Shown: positions 18,295-27,548 of the stretch, piece by piece
Position numbering within the stretch: the first letter of the stretch is position 1
How the letters are laid out: each line of letters begins with the position of its first letter
Assembly: GCF_947489255.1 (NCBI RefSeq)
Contig: NZ_CANLCY010000001.1
Span: forward strand, 310,001-374,000
Source of the DNA: an uncultured Microbacterium sp.
GTDB lineage: Bacteria; Actinomycetota; Actinomycetes; Actinomycetales; Microbacteriaceae
DNA: 64,000 bases
Direction: 5' to 3'
Translations under genes and position numbers: made by a program
The notes under the pieces: generated by a model
Told to the model about the DNA's origin: nothing
Database searches by the model: none
What the model saw: the letters and a program-made list of their open reading frames with translations, nothing else

Positions 18295-19308
18295 ATGGAG
18301 ATCGCTCCCGTTCGCGGTACCGCCACGATCGAAGAAGTCGCGGCGCGGGCCGGTGTCTCCCGCTCGACCGTGTCACGCGTGGTCAACGGTTCCACGGCCG
18401 TGTCTCCCTCCGCACTCGAGGCCGTGCGCCGCGCGATCGACGAACTGCAATACGTTCCCAATCGCGCGGCGCGCTCTCTCGCCAGCCGGCAGACGCGGGC
18501 GATCGCGTTGGTCATCCCCGAGCAGACCGACCGCTTCTTCGGCGATCCGTTCTTCGCGTCGATCGTCGCCGGCATCGGCGAAGTGATCGGCGAGAGCGAC
18601 TACATCATGAACATGCTGATCGCCAGCGACGACGCGAGCGCCAAGGCGCTCGGCTACCTCCGAGGGGGCAGCGTTGACGGGGCGATCGTGGCCTCGCACC
18701 ACACCAGCGACACCTTCCTCGATCGCGTCGCCGACGTGGTGCCCGTCGTCTACGGCGGGCGACCGGCGCGGGTGCGCGCCGACGACTACTACGTCGACGT
18801 CGACAACGTCGAGGGCGGTCGAGTCGCCACCGCCTACCTGCTGGCCCGTGGGCACCGCCGCATCGCGACCGTGTCGGGACCGGACGACATGCCGGCCGGC
18901 ATCGACCGTCTGCAGGGGTTCCGCGACGCGATGGTCGAGGCGGGAGTGGAGCCCGTGGCCGTCGAGAACGGCGACTTCACCGAGATGGGCGGCGCGCTGG
19001 CCATGACGCGGGTGCTGGCGTCGGGCGAGCGGCCCGACGCGGTCTTCGTGGCGAGCGACCTCATGGCGCGCGGCGCCTACACGGTGCTGCGCGAGAAGGG
19101 CCTGGAGCCCGGTCGCGACATCGCCGTCATGGGCTTCGACGACTCCGCGGTGTCGACCGCCCTCAGCCCCGCCCTGACCACCGTGCGTCAGCCCTCGCTC
19201 ACGCAGGGGCGGTACATGGCATCCGTTCTGCTCGACATCCTCGCCGGGCGTCCCGCGGCCCACGCCACGATCCTGCCCACCGAGGTCATCGAGCGCGGCT
19301 CCGCCTGA
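18295..19308 (+). CDS. cebR: LacI family repressor, CebR-like
   Basis: A 337-residue LacI/GalR regulator. The N-terminal helix-turn-helix is TIEEVAARAGVSRSTVSRVV, followed by the hinge helix YVPNRAARSLASRQT and a periplasmic-binding-like sensor domain. It sits 33 bp behind the beta-glucosidase. The operators at 13249-13317 match the CebR palindrome, so it probably represses the whole locus and is released by cellobiose. No operator copy is seen directly before its own start. Confidence 0.88.
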   Translation: MEIAPVRGTATIEEVAARAGVSRSTVSRVVNGSTAVSPSALEAVRRAIDELQYVPNRAARSLASRQTRAIALVIPEQTDRFFGDPFFASIVAGIGEVIGESDYIMNMLIASDDASAKALGYLRGGSVDGAIVASHHTSDTFLDRVADVVPVVYGGRPARVRADDYYVDVDNVEGGRVATAYLLARGHRRIATVSGPDDMPAGIDRLQGFRDAMVEAGVEPVAVENGDFTEMGGALAMTRVLASGERPDAVFVASDLMARGAYTVLREKGLEPGRDIAVMGFDDSAVSTALSPALTTVRQPSLTQGRYMASVLLDILAGRPAAHATILPTEVIERGSA

Positions 19309-20100
19309 TCACTCCCACCGCGCGGTGTCGGGGTCGATGCCGTGCGCGCGGGCGCTCGCCTCGATCGCGTCGCGCAGCCAGGCCGCGAGTCCGGGGCGGA
19401 TGCCGTCGTAGTGCGCCGCGAAGCGGGGGTCGTCGGCGTACATGCGACCGAGGTGCACCTGCATCTGCCGCGTGAGGGGGAAGTACTGCGAGAACACCTC
19501 GCGGTGGCGCTCGACGAGCGCCTCGGCCACCGGATCGCCGGGCCGCACGCCGGCGTCGACAGCGGCCCCCAGCTCGTGATCGAGGTCGGAGACCAGGCGT
19601 GTCACCGCCGCCCAGTCGTCGGCGGAACGGGATGCCGAACGCTCGGCATACTGCTGCCATTGCCGCGATCCGCCGTAGGCGTCCCGCGCTTCGGCGGGCC
19701 AGCCCGTGTCCCAGGCCGGTCCGAACGTCTCGCGCTGCTCGTCCTCGGACAGCAGGATGCCGTGCTCCTGCGCCGCGATCATGCGCTCGAGGTCCTCGTC
19801 GAGGACCTGCAGCTGCGCGATGCGCTGAGCGACCTGGGCCCGCTGGACGCGGAGCTGATCGGCCACGTCTCCGCCCGGCTCGTCGAGCACCGCGCGGATG
19901 GCATCGAGGTCGAGGCCGAGTTCTCGGTAGACCAGGATGCGACGGAGGCGATCGAGGTCGTCGTCGGTGTAGAACCGGTAACCGGCGCTCGAGCGCGCAG
20001 CCGGTCGCGCGAGTCCGATCTCGTCCCAGTGGTGCAGGGTGCGCACGGTCAGACCGAGTCGTGCGGCCGTCTCGCCCACCGGCATCCCGTGCTCAGCCAT
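19309..20100 (-). CDS. MerR family regulator with TipAS domain
   Basis: About 263 residues. The N-terminal MerR winged helix (VGETAARLGLTVRTLHHWDE) is followed by a coiled-coil linker (about residues 75-115) and a TipAS antibiotic-recognition domain (about 150-255, with GDPVAEALVERHREVFSQYF). TipAL-like proteins bind thiopeptides or other drugs and activate transcription. ATG 20100 is chosen because GAGG lies 9 nt upstream; 20109 lacks one. The start overlaps the end of the VOC gene, so the two are one transcript, probably autoactivated from the 19-bp spacer promoter at 20612. Confidence 0.88.
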   Translation of the reverse strand: MAEHGMPVGETAARLGLTVRTLHHWDEIGLARPAARSSAGYRFYTDDDLDRLRRILVYRELGLDLDAIRAVLDEPGGDVADQLRVQRAQVAQRIAQLQVLDEDLERMIAAQEHGILLSEDEQRETFGPAWDTGWPAEARDAYGGSRQWQQYAERSASRSADDWAAVTRLVSDLDHELGAAVDAGVRPGDPVAEALVERHREVFSQYFPLTRQMQVHLGRMYADDPRFAAHYDGIRPGLAAWLRDAIEASARAHGIDPDTARWE

Positions 20101-20605
20101 GCGACCCATCCTCGTCGACCCCGATGCCGACCGAGCGGAGATTCCGCCCCTCGGCGGACGCGGGGTCGAACACCTTGGCCGCGGTGAACAGCACGCGTGC
20201 GTTCTCGGGGGTGACGACCTCGACGTCGCGGGTGTTCCACGGGGTGTCGAGCATCTCGGGGGCGGCGCCGAGGGCGCGCAGCGACGACATCAGCGGCTCG
20301 ATCTGGTCGAGGACGCACGCGAAGCTCATGCGAACGGGCGACGTCTCCGGGGCTGGCTCGCCGACCACGAGGAGGACGTCCTGGAACGCCCATCGGCGCA
20401 GGTGCACCATCTGGCCCGGGATGCCGAAGAGCTCGATGAATCCGAGACCGCGGGTCCAGAAGTCGACCGATGCCGTCAGGTCGGCGGTCGGCAGGGTGAC
20501 GAACATGGGCATGCCGTAGATCCCCCGGTACACCGGCGGTGCGACGGCGTCCGGCCCCGGAGCGGGGACGGGGCTGATCTCGAAGGCATCGAAAATGTCG
20601 TTCAT
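20093..20605 (-). CDS. VOC (glyoxalase/bleomycin resistance) family protein
   Basis: About 170 residues with a vicinal-oxygen-chelate fold; PMFVTLPTADLTASVDFWTRGLGF is the typical first beta-alpha-beta unit (only part of it is diagnostic). Members are metal-dependent enzymes or drug-binding resistance proteins. The ATG at 20605 is preferred over 20626, because 20626 lies inside the palindromic promoter spacer. It is co-transcribed with the TipAS regulator downstream, which suggests a drug-binding or resistance role controlled by that regulator (inference). Confidence 0.8.
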   Translation of the reverse strand: MNDIFDAFEISPVPAPGPDAVAPPVYRGIYGMPMFVTLPTADLTASVDFWTRGLGFIELFGIPGQMVHLRRWAFQDVLLVVGEPAPETSPVRMSFACVLDQIEPLMSSLRALGAAPEMLDTPWNTRDVEVVTPENARVLFTAAKVFDPASAEGRNLRSVGIGVDEDGSHG

Positions 20606-20611
20606 GACCCC

Positions 20612-20642
20612 AGGGTCGGCCCTCACGTCGCGTGAGGGTCAA
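20612..20642 (-). promoter_or_regulatory. MerR-type promoter with palindromic spacer
   Basis: On the minus strand TTGACC (20642-20637) is the -35. The dyad CCCTCACG-3 nt-CGTGAGGG occupies 20620-20638, in the long (about 19-bp) spacer expected for MerR-activated promoters. GACCCT at 20617-20612 is a weak -10. Transcription would begin about at the ATG at 20605, giving a leaderless mRNA. Confidence 0.72.
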
Positions 20643-20780
20643 GCGTCACGCGGCCCGACCACTCGACTCGGTGAGCACGATGGGCCGCGTCCGCGTCGGA
20701 AGCCCCCTCCGGGCGAGCGGTCCGCTCTCGATGCGGGTGCGTTCGGGGACCGCCCGCGCGTCGCCTCGGGGCGGAGGAGG

Positions 20781-22112
20781 TCAGCGCCGCGGCGACTCCG
20801 GCTGCTGGTACACGTCGGGGATGTCGTCGCCGTCGGCATCCACCTCTTCGGCGAGAGCCAGCTGCTTGTAGCGGCGGTTGCGTACGAGCAGCACGGCCGA
20901 GGCGAGGACGGATGCCAGCAGGGAGGCCGCCATGATCGCGATCTTCGCGTCGTCGGTGTGCGGGGAGCCGGCCGGGAAGCTGAGCTCAGCAATCAGCAGC
21001 GACACCGTGAACCCGATGCCGGCGAGCAGACCGACACCGGCGAGGTCGATCCATTTCAGCGCCGGGTCGAGGCGCACCTTCGTCACGAGGGTGAGCAGGC
21101 GCACGCCCAGCAGGATGCCGAGGGGCTTGCCCAGCACGAGACCGGCGACGACGCCGATGGTGACCGGGTCGGTCAGCGCGCGCACGACGCCCTCGCCGCC
21201 GCCCACGGCGACACCGGCGGCGAAGAACGCGAAGATCGGCACGGCGATGCCGCTCGAGAGCGGGCGGAAGCGGTGTTCGAACTGCTCGGCCAGGTCCATG
21301 CCGTGGTGGTCGGGCTGGCGGCGCGAGGCCGCCACGGGAATCGTGAACGCCAGGGCGACACCGGCGATCGTGGCGTGCACGCCCGAGGCGTGGAGGAACG
21401 CCCAGGCGGCGAATCCGATCGGCAGCAGCACGACCCACGCGCCCCACGCGTTGCGCGAGAACCACGCGCGCGCGCGGTGCGCGATGACGCCGTAGACCAC
21501 GACGAGCGCGGCGAAGACGGCGAGAGGGATCAGCGCGATGTCGGTCGTGTAGAAGATGGCGATGATCGCGATCGCGATGAGGTCGTCGACGACCGCGAGC
21601 GTCAGCAGGAAGATGCGCAGCGGCCCGGGCAGGTGCGAGCCGACGAGAGCGAGGACGGCCACGGCGAAGGCGATGTCGGTGGCCGTGGGGATCGCCCACC
21701 CCGCCAGGAGGCTCGGCTGCGTGTGCACGATGGCGACGTAGATGAGGGCGGGCACGGCCACACCGGCGAACGCCGCGGTCACGGGGACGATGGCGGTGCC
21801 GAAGCGACGGAGACTGCCGGAGACGATCTCGCGCTTGAGCTCGAGGCCCACCATGAAGAAGAAGATCGCCAGGAGGCCGTCGGCCGCCCAGGATCCGACG
21901 CTGAGCTCGAGGTGCCACGGCTCGTACCCGAAGCGGAAGTCGCGCAGCGCGAAGTAGGCGTCGGCGGCGGGGGAGTTGGCCCAGATGATCGCGATGATCG
22001 CGGCGACCACGAGCAGCATCCCGCCGACGGACTCGCGGCGCAGCAACGTGGTCACGCGGTGGACTTCGCGGTAGCCCGGCCAGCTCGGCGCGCGCGTGTG
22101 GGTCTCGGTCAT
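20781..22112 (-). CDS. nhaA: Na+/H+ antiporter NhaA
   Basis: A 443-residue membrane antiporter with about 12 segments. The functional aspartates are visible in [14 protein letters not shown] and [17 protein letters not shown], the pair used for Na+/H+ exchange in Nha[14 protein letters not shown] is also conserved. ATG 22112 has GGAAGGG about 8 nt upstream. The C-terminal tail ([15 protein letters not shown]) is an acidic extension with a calcium-loop look, outside the usual family core. It serves pH and sodium homeostasis. Confidence 0.95.
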   Translation of the reverse strand: MTETHTRAPSWPGYREVHRVTTLLRRESVGGMLLVVAAIIAIIWANSPAADAYFALRDFRFGYEPWHLELSVGSWAADGLLAIFFFMVGLELKREIVSGSLRRFGTAIVPVTAAFAGVAVPALIYVAIVHTQPSLLAGWAIPTATDIAFAVAVLALVGSHLPGPLRIFLLTLAVVDDLIAIAIIAIFYTTDIALIPLAVFAALVVVYGVIAHRARAWFSRNAWGAWVVLLPIGFAAWAFLHASGVHATIAGVALAFTIPVAASRRQPDHHGMDLAEQFEHRFRPLSSGIAVPIFAFFAAGVAVGGGEGVVRALTDPVTIGVVAGLVLGKPLGILLGVRLLTLVTKVRLDPALKWIDLAGVGLLAGIGFTVSLLIAELSFPAGSPHTDDAKIAIMAASLLASVLASAVLLVRNRRYKQLALAEEVDADGDDIPDVYQQPESPRR

Positions 22113-22241
22113 GGGGAGTATCCCTTCCGGGGTCGATCGACAGATCGTCGACCAGACTTCCCGACACGCCTCGACCATTCTACCCGGGCCGGCTGGGCGA
22201 TGCCGGGGTGCGTCGACGATCGCCGAGACGACCCCCGGTGC

Positions 22242-22281
22242 CGAGGGGACCCGCGTTTCGTCCGAATCGCGGGTCCCCTCG
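22242..22281 (-). terminator. Hairpin terminator of the NCS2 permease gene
   Basis: Arms 22242-22255 and 22268-22281 are a perfect 14-bp inverted repeat (CGAGGGGACCCGCG) with a 12-nt loop. It lies downstream of the permease stop at 22363 and upstream of nhaA, both on the minus strand. Confidence 0.68.
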
Positions 22282-22362
22282 ATGACGGCGGGTCATCTCG
22301 CGGAACGCGGGCGGCGGGGGCGCGAGCGGCGCGGGCCGGGGCGGATGCCACGGCGACGCGCG

Positions 22363-23700
22363 TCAGGACGGGTCGCCGCCCAGCGGGCCCACGGCGGGGA
22401 TCGGGCCGCCGTCGTCGGCGCCGGTCTTGCGGGCGCGCGCGATGGCGTTGCCGAGGTGGTAGATCACCAGGGCGGCGACGGAGCCGAGCACGATCGCGCC
22501 GAGCTGGAAGTCGCCCCACTGCATCGTGAATCCGGCGATCGCGAGCACGAGAGCGACGGCCCCGGTGTACTGGTTGACCGGGCGCGAGAAGTCGACGCGG
22601 TTGTCGACCCAGATCTTGATGCCGATGATGCCGATCAGGCCGTAGAGCGCGGTGGTCACTCCGCCCAGCACGCCCGGCGGGATGGTGTTGAACACCGCGC
22701 CGACCTTGGGCGAGAGGCTCAGCACGATCGCGGTGAGACCGGCGACCCAGTACACGGCCGTCGAGTAGACGCGGGTGGCGGCCATGACGCCGATGTTCTC
22801 GCCGTAGGTCGTCGTGCCCGAGCCGCCGAACGTGCCGGCCAGGGTCGTGGCCACACCGTCGGCGATGAGGGCGCGACCGGTGGAGCGGTTGGCCGTGGCA
22901 TCCGTCATCGCGGCCACACCGCGAACGTGACCGACGTTCTCGGCCACGAGCACCAGGACGACGGGCAGGAACATCGCGATGACCGACCACGTCGCGGGAG
23001 AGGCGAAGTCGGCGATCTGGAAGGTCGGCAGGCCCACCCACGGCGCCTGCTCGACGACGGAGAAGTCGATGAGGATCTCGCCCGTGGTCAGCTGGATGAT
23101 CACCGTGGCCACGTAGCCGACGATCACGCCGAGGAAGATCGAGATGCGTCCGAGGAAGCCGCGGAAGAGCACGCTGAACAGGATCACCGCGACGAGGGTG
23201 ATCGTGCCGGGCAGCGGCTGCACCTGGAAGTTCGACCACGCCACCGGTGCGAGGTTGAATCCGATCAGCGCGACGATGGCCCCCGCCACGACGGGCGGCA
23301 TGACCTTATCGACCCACCCGAGGCCGACGAACTGCACCACGAAGCCGATCGCGGCGAGCAGGACGCCGACGGCCACGATGCCCGCGAGGGCCGAGCCGGT
23401 GCCGGCGGTGGTCGTGGCGGCCGTGATGGGCGCGATGAACGCGAACGACGAGCCCAGGTAGCTGGGGAGGCGGTTCTTCGTGACGAGCAGGAACAGCAGG
23501 GTGCCCACACCCGAGAACAGCAGCGTCGTCGACACCGGGAAGCCGGTGAGCACGGGGACGAGGAACGTCGCGCCGAACATCGCGATGACGTGCTGGAGTC
23601 CGATCGCGATCGTCGCCCCCCAGTTCAGTCGCTCGCCCGGGGCGACGACGGCTCCGGGCGCGACGGTGCGGCCGTCGCCGTGCAGCTTCCAGCGGAACAT
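22363..23700 (-). CDS. Uracil/xanthine permease (NCS2 family)
   Basis: A 445-residue nucleobase:cation symporter-2. Diagnostic segments are GLQHVIAMFGATFLVPVLTG near residue 38, the VAENVGHVRGV motif in the middle and 12-14 hydrophobic segments. The family imports uracil, xanthine or uric acid; UraA-like features are strongest but the base is not certain. An AGGAG sequence lies immediately upstream of the ATG. With xdhC and allA nearby, a purine substrate is possible. Confidence 0.9.
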   Translation of the reverse strand: MFRWKLHGDGRTVAPGAVVAPGERLNWGATIAIGLQHVIAMFGATFLVPVLTGFPVSTTLLFSGVGTLLFLLVTKNRLPSYLGSSFAFIAPITAATTTAGTGSALAGIVAVGVLLAAIGFVVQFVGLGWVDKVMPPVVAGAIVALIGFNLAPVAWSNFQVQPLPGTITLVAVILFSVLFRGFLGRISIFLGVIVGYVATVIIQLTTGEILIDFSVVEQAPWVGLPTFQIADFASPATWSVIAMFLPVVLVLVAENVGHVRGVAAMTDATANRSTGRALIADGVATTLAGTFGGSGTTTYGENIGVMAATRVYSTAVYWVAGLTAIVLSLSPKVGAVFNTIPPGVLGGVTTALYGLIGIIGIKIWVDNRVDFSRPVNQYTGAVALVLAIAGFTMQWGDFQLGAIVLGSVAALVIYHLGNAIARARKTGADDGGPIPAVGPLGGDPS

Positions 23701-23727
23701 GGTTCTCCTTGCGGGGGTGTGGTCGGG

Positions 23728-23843
23728 GGCCCTTCGACAGGCTCAGGGGCCGGTGCTCGGCCTCGTCGGTCGACGCCGACGCGGTGGCTGAGCCTGTCGA
23801 AGCGGTGGCTGAGCCTGTCGACGCGGTGGCTGAGCCTGTCGAA
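23728..23843. repeat. TTCGACAGGCTCAG-type dispersed repeat cluster
   Basis: A palindrome-like element around 23728-23751 contains CCTTCGACAGGCTCAGGGG. It is followed by three tandem 21-bp copies in the opposite orientation (23781-23801, 23802-23822, 23823-23843; unit GCGGTGGCTGAGCCTGTCGA plus one base). The same core recurs at 44300-44400, so this is a dispersed REP-like family. It lies between the NCS2 permease start and the purC stop. Confidence 0.85.
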
Positions 23844-23858
23844 GCCTCCGCGGGCGGA

Positions 23859-24791
23859 TCAGGATGCCGTGAGCAGGCCGAGCAGTGTCGCGTAGCGGTC
23901 GCGGGTGCGCTCGACGATCTCGGTGGGGAGGGCGGGAGGATCGCCCTGCTTGTCCCAGTTCTCGGACAGCCAGTTGCGCACGATCTGCTTGTCGAAGCTC
24001 GCCATGCGCTCGGCCGGGGTGGACCCGGTGCGCCAGGCCTCGGCATCCCAGTAGCGCGATGAATCGGAGGTGAGCACCTCGTCGGCGAGCGTGAGCACGC
24101 CCTCGGCGTCGTAGCCGAACTCGAACTTCGTGTCGGCGAGGATGAGGCCGCGCGCCTCGGCGGTGGCCGCCGCGCGGCGGTAGATCTCGAGCGACAGGTC
24201 GCGCAGGGCGGCGGCGGTGTCGGCGCCGACGATCTCGACCGAGCGCTCGAAGGTGATGTTCTCGTCGTGCTCGCCCATGGGCGCTTTCCACGCCGGCGTG
24301 TAGAGCGGTTCCGGAAGGCGGTCGCCATCGTGCAGTCCCTCGGGAAGGGGGATGCCGCACACCGTGCCCTCCGCGCGGTACTCGGCCCAGCCCGAGCCGG
24401 TGAGATAGCCGCGCACGACGCACTCGATCGGTTGCATGTCGAGCGAGCGCACGAGCATCGCGCGCCCCTGCACGGCATCCGGGATCAGAGGTTCCGCCTC
24501 GTCGCCCTGGAGTGCGTGGTCGGCGGCGAGGTGGTTCGGGACCGAGCGGCCCCCGTCGGCGCCGGCGAGCTGGTCGAACCACCACAGACTGAGGGTGGTC
24601 AGCAGGACTCCCTTGTCGGGGATGCCGGGGGAGAGCACCTGGTCGAACGCGCTGACGCGGTCGCTCGCGACGACGAGGAGGTGCGCGGGGGTGGCGTCAT
24701 CGGCGGTGTCGGCGGGGACGTAGAGGTCGCGCACCTTGCCGGAGTAGACGTGGCGCCAGCCGGCGAGCTCGAGGGGGGAGGCGGAGGTCAC
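23859..24791 (-). CDS. purC: Phosphoribosylaminoimidazole-succinocarboxamide synthase
   Basis: A 310-residue SAICAR synthetase, joining aspartate to CAIR with ATP. HVYSGKVRDLY is the N-terminal ATP motif; VVRGYLTGSGW, ILADTKFEFG and LTLADEVLTSDSSRYW are all conserved. GTG 24791 is chosen over upstream in-frame codons because AATAAT (24803-24798 on the minus strand) lies 6 nt before it, so the mRNA is probably leaderless. The length fits the long actinobacterial/yeast-like form. Confidence 0.95.
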   Translation of the reverse strand: MTSASPLELAGWRHVYSGKVRDLYVPADTADDATPAHLLVVASDRVSAFDQVLSPGIPDKGVLLTTLSLWWFDQLAGADGGRSVPNHLAADHALQGDEAEPLIPDAVQGRAMLVRSLDMQPIECVVRGYLTGSGWAEYRAEGTVCGIPLPEGLHDGDRLPEPLYTPAWKAPMGEHDENITFERSVEIVGADTAAALRDLSLEIYRRAAATAEARGLILADTKFEFGYDAEGVLTLADEVLTSDSSRYWDAEAWRTGSTPAERMASFDKQIVRNWLSENWDKQGDPPALPTEIVERTRDRYATLLGLLTAS

Positions 24792-24903
24792 CCGCTCATT
24801 ATTGCGGGTACGCGAGAGGCGCACTCGCGCGAATTCTCGCACAACGACGTTCGCGGCGCCTGCCCCCCCGGGAGTCGCGGGGGCTCTCACTACCCTCGGA
24901 GGA

Positions 24904-26670
24904 ATGACCGATGACACCTCCGGACCCGCGGTAGCCATCGATCCTCACGCGGGCAGCCGGCACAAGACCATCCGCGGCTGGGTGTTCTGGCCCGCCGCCG
25001 TGATCGCGCTGGCGTTCATCGCCTTCGCGCTCTTCTTCCCCGCCGCGGCCGAGGCCACCTTCGACACCGTGCAGACGACCATCGTGTCGACGTTCAACTG
25101 GTACTACGTGCTGATCGCGGCGTTCTTCGTCGTGTTCGCCCTGGCGATGGGCTTCAGCCGGTTCGGCAACATCAAGCTCGGTCAGGACGACGACGAGCCG
25201 GAGTTCTCGACGATGTCGTGGTTCGCGCTGCTCTTCGCCGCCGGCATGGGCATCGGTCTGGTGTTCTACGGCGTGAGCGAGCCGCTCAGCCACTTCGTCT
25301 CGCCGCGCCCCGGTGTCACCGGCACTCCCGCCGAGCTCGCGCAGCAGGCGATGTCGCAGACCTTCCTGCACTGGGGCGTGCACGCATGGTCGATCTACGT
25401 GGTGCTGGGTCTCGCCCTCGCCTACGCCTTCCACCGTCGCAAGCGGCCGCGCACGATCCGCTGGGCGCTCGAGCCGATCCTCGGTGCGCGTCTCGTGCAG
25501 GGTGGCTGGGGCAACGCGGTCGATGTCGCGGCCCTCGTCGGCACGCTCTTCGGGGTGGCGACCTCGCTCGGACTCGGCGTCATCCAGATCAGCGCCGGCC
25601 TGGACTTCCTCGGGGTCGTCCCGCCCTCGATCATCAGCCAGGCCGTCATCATCGGCATCATCACCGGCTTGGTGCTCTTCTCCGTGCTGTCGGGCGTCGG
25701 CAAGGGCATGAAGTGGCTCTCGAACATCAACCTCGTGCTCGCCGGGGTGCTGATGCTCTTCCTGCTCTTCGTCGGTCCCACCGAGTTCCTCCTGCGCGAC
25801 GTCGTGCAGTCGATCGGCAATTACATCCAGAGCTTCGTCGGCCTCTCGTTCACCGTCAGCGCGTACGCGGGCGACGACGGCGTCGCCTGGCAGGGCGCGT
25901 GGACGGCGTTCTACTGGGGCTGGTGGATCTCGTGGGCCCCCTTCGTCGGCATCTTCATCGCACGCATCTCGCGCGGTCGCACCGTGCGCGAGTTCGTCGT
26001 CGGCGTGATCCTGGTGCCCACGCTCGTCGGCATCCTGTGGTTCACCGTGCTCGGGGGAACCGCGATCTACGGCGAGCTGACCGGAACGGCCTCGTACACG
26101 GGTGCGGACGGGTCGGTCGACGTCTCGACGGCGCTGTTCCAGATGCTCGAGGGCGTTCCGGGCTCCGCGGTGCTGATCGTCGGCTTCCTCATCCTCATCG
26201 CGGTGTTCTTCGTGACCTCCGCCGACTCCGGGGCGCTCGTGATGAGCATGATCGCCACCGGGGGCGAGGAGGAGCCCAAGAACTGGGTGCGCGTCTTCTT
26301 CGCGCTCGCCACCGCGGTGATCGCCTTCGCCCTGCTCATCGCGGGAGGCCTCACCGCCCTGCAGACCGCGGCGATCAGCATCGCGCTGCCGTTCAGTGTG
26401 GTGCTGCTCGCGATCTGCTGGGCGACGGTCGTGGCCTTCCGTCGCGAGATGAAGGCCTACGACAAGGCCGAGCGCGCCCAGTTGCGCGACTCGATCGGCC
26501 AGCACTACGGCCTCGAGGTCGAGGAGCCCAACCAGCGCGGCATCTTCGGCCTGCCCGCGCGGTGGCGCCGTCACCGGTCGGCCAGCGCTCCGGCCGGGAC
26601 CCCCGCGGACGCGCCCGTCGCGGAGAAGGATGCCGCCGAGGCGGTGTCCGGCTCTCCCTCGTCGACTTGA
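24904..26670 (+). CDS. BCCT family betaine/choline/carnitine transporter
   Basis: A 588-residue secondary transporter. The Trp-rich betaine motif is seen in FYWGWWISWAPFVGIFIARI, with HWGVHAWSIYVVLGLALAY upstream; about 12 membrane segments. Members import glycine betaine or similar solutes, usually with sodium, for osmoprotection. ATG 24904 follows TACCCT (24891-24896) by 7 nt, so it is probably leaderless. The hydrophilic C-terminus (last 80 residues) could be an osmosensory tail. A terminator follows at 26688. Confidence 0.92.
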   Translation: MTDDTSGPAVAIDPHAGSRHKTIRGWVFWPAAVIALAFIAFALFFPAAAEATFDTVQTTIVSTFNWYYVLIAAFFVVFALAMGFSRFGNIKLGQDDDEPEFSTMSWFALLFAAGMGIGLVFYGVSEPLSHFVSPRPGVTGTPAELAQQAMSQTFLHWGVHAWSIYVVLGLALAYAFHRRKRPRTIRWALEPILGARLVQGGWGNAVDVAALVGTLFGVATSLGLGVIQISAGLDFLGVVPPSIISQAVIIGIITGLVLFSVLSGVGKGMKWLSNINLVLAGVLMLFLLFVGPTEFLLRDVVQSIGNYIQSFVGLSFTVSAYAGDDGVAWQGAWTAFYWGWWISWAPFVGIFIARISRGRTVREFVVGVILVPTLVGILWFTVLGGTAIYGELTGTASYTGADGSVDVSTALFQMLEGVPGSAVLIVGFLILIAVFFVTSADSGALVMSMIATGGEEEPKNWVRVFFALATAVIAFALLIAGGLTALQTAAISIALPFSVVLLAICWATVVAFRREMKAYDKAERAQLRDSIGQHYGLEVEEPNQRGIFGLPARWRRHRSASAPAGTPADAPVAEKDAAEAVSGSPSST

Positions 26671-26687
26671 GCCGAGTGCCCGTTCCG

Positions 26688-26725
26688 CGAAGACGCCGCC
26701 CCGGTCCGCCGGTGCGGCGTCTTCG
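26688..26725 (+). terminator. Terminator of the BCCT transporter gene
   Basis: Arms 26688-26699 and 26714-26725 form a perfect 12-bp stem (CGAAGACGCCGC) with a 14-nt loop, 17 bp after the stop codon. Confidence 0.7.
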
Positions 26726-26786
26726 TCATGAGGCGGCGTGACGCCGCGCGCAACCCCACCGGGCGCGGCATCCGTCCGGCGTTGAC

Positions 26787-26835
26787 TGTCCCCGACATGC
26801 CGCGCTGCGCGCACCCCGCCGACGTGTCCGGGACA
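26787..26835. repeat. Imperfect inverted repeat with GTGTCC/GGACAC core
   Basis: 26787-26799 and 26823-26835 pair with two mismatches. The right arm contains GTGTCCGGGACAC, nearly the same as the core of the hairpin at 7997-8060. It precedes the padR promoter region. Confidence 0.45.
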
Positions 26836-26879
26836 CCCGACGTTCATCCGAGGGGTTCGTGGTCGCGGCGAAACGGGCG

Positions 26880-26897
26880 TATAGTCCATGTGGACTA
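26880..26897 (+). promoter_or_regulatory. Promoter -10 overlapping a PadR-type palindrome
   Basis: TATAGT (26880-26885) is a good -10 element. It overlaps the 16-bp palindrome TAGTCCATGTGGACTA (26882-26897). The palindrome is probably the autoregulatory operator of the PadR gene starting at 26925. No clear -35 is seen. Confidence 0.7.
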
Positions 26898-26924
26898 GTC
26901 GACACGGACCATGAAGGGGGACGG

Positions 26925-27548
26925 ATGCCGGAGACCAGCCGCCTCACCCCCGTGGGAGTGATGATCCTCGCGACGCTGCGCGAGGGCGACATGCACCCGT
27001 ACGAGATGGTGCGCCTGCTCAAGGAGAGGCGCGACGACCGTCTCGTCCCTCTGCAGAAGGGCACGATCTACCACACGGTCGCCCGCCTCGAACGGGACGG
27101 CCTGCTCGCCGAGGTGGGCGTCGACCGCGAAGGCAACCGGCCCGAGCGCACGACCTACACACTCTTGGATGCCGGTCGCCACGCGGTGGAGGAGTGGGTG
27201 CGCGCCGAGCTTCCCCAGATCGAACGGGCGAACGACTTCCGGGTGGCCCTGTCGGAAGCGCACAACCTCGACCGCGACGAGGTCATCGCTCTGCTCGACC
27301 GGCGCCGCGAGCTGCTCCTGGCCTCCGTGGAGGAGCACCGCACCGGCCTGTCCGCCTCGGCCGTCGCCGAGACCCCCGAGCAATTCCTGGTCGAGCTGCA
27401 GCGGCAGTCCGCTCTGCTGGACGCCGAACTCGCGTGGCAGGACTCCCTGCGTGCGCGCCTCGCCGATCGTTCCCTTCCGTGGGGCATCGCCGAAATCCCC
27501 GAACACATCAAGAAGAAGCACCGCGTCTCAAAGGAGACCACCCCATGA
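26925..27548 (+). CDS. PadR family repressor of the adjacent efflux pump
   Basis: A 207-residue PadR regulator. The winged helix has the family hallmarks MHPYEMVRLLKERRDDRLV and GTIYHTVARLERDGLL, followed by a helical dimerisation domain. ATG 26925 has GGGGGACGG in front. Its stop overlaps the ATG of an MFS drug pump (ATGA), and a palindrome covers its promoter, so it probably represses both genes until a toxic compound binds. Confidence 0.9.
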   Translation: MPETSRLTPVGVMILATLREGDMHPYEMVRLLKERRDDRLVPLQKGTIYHTVARLERDGLLAEVGVDREGNRPERTTYTLLDAGRHAVEEWVRAELPQIERANDFRVALSEAHNLDRDEVIALLDRRRELLLASVEEHRTGLSASAVAETPEQFLVELQRQSALLDAELAWQDSLRARLADRSLPWGIAEIPEHIKKKHRVSKETTP

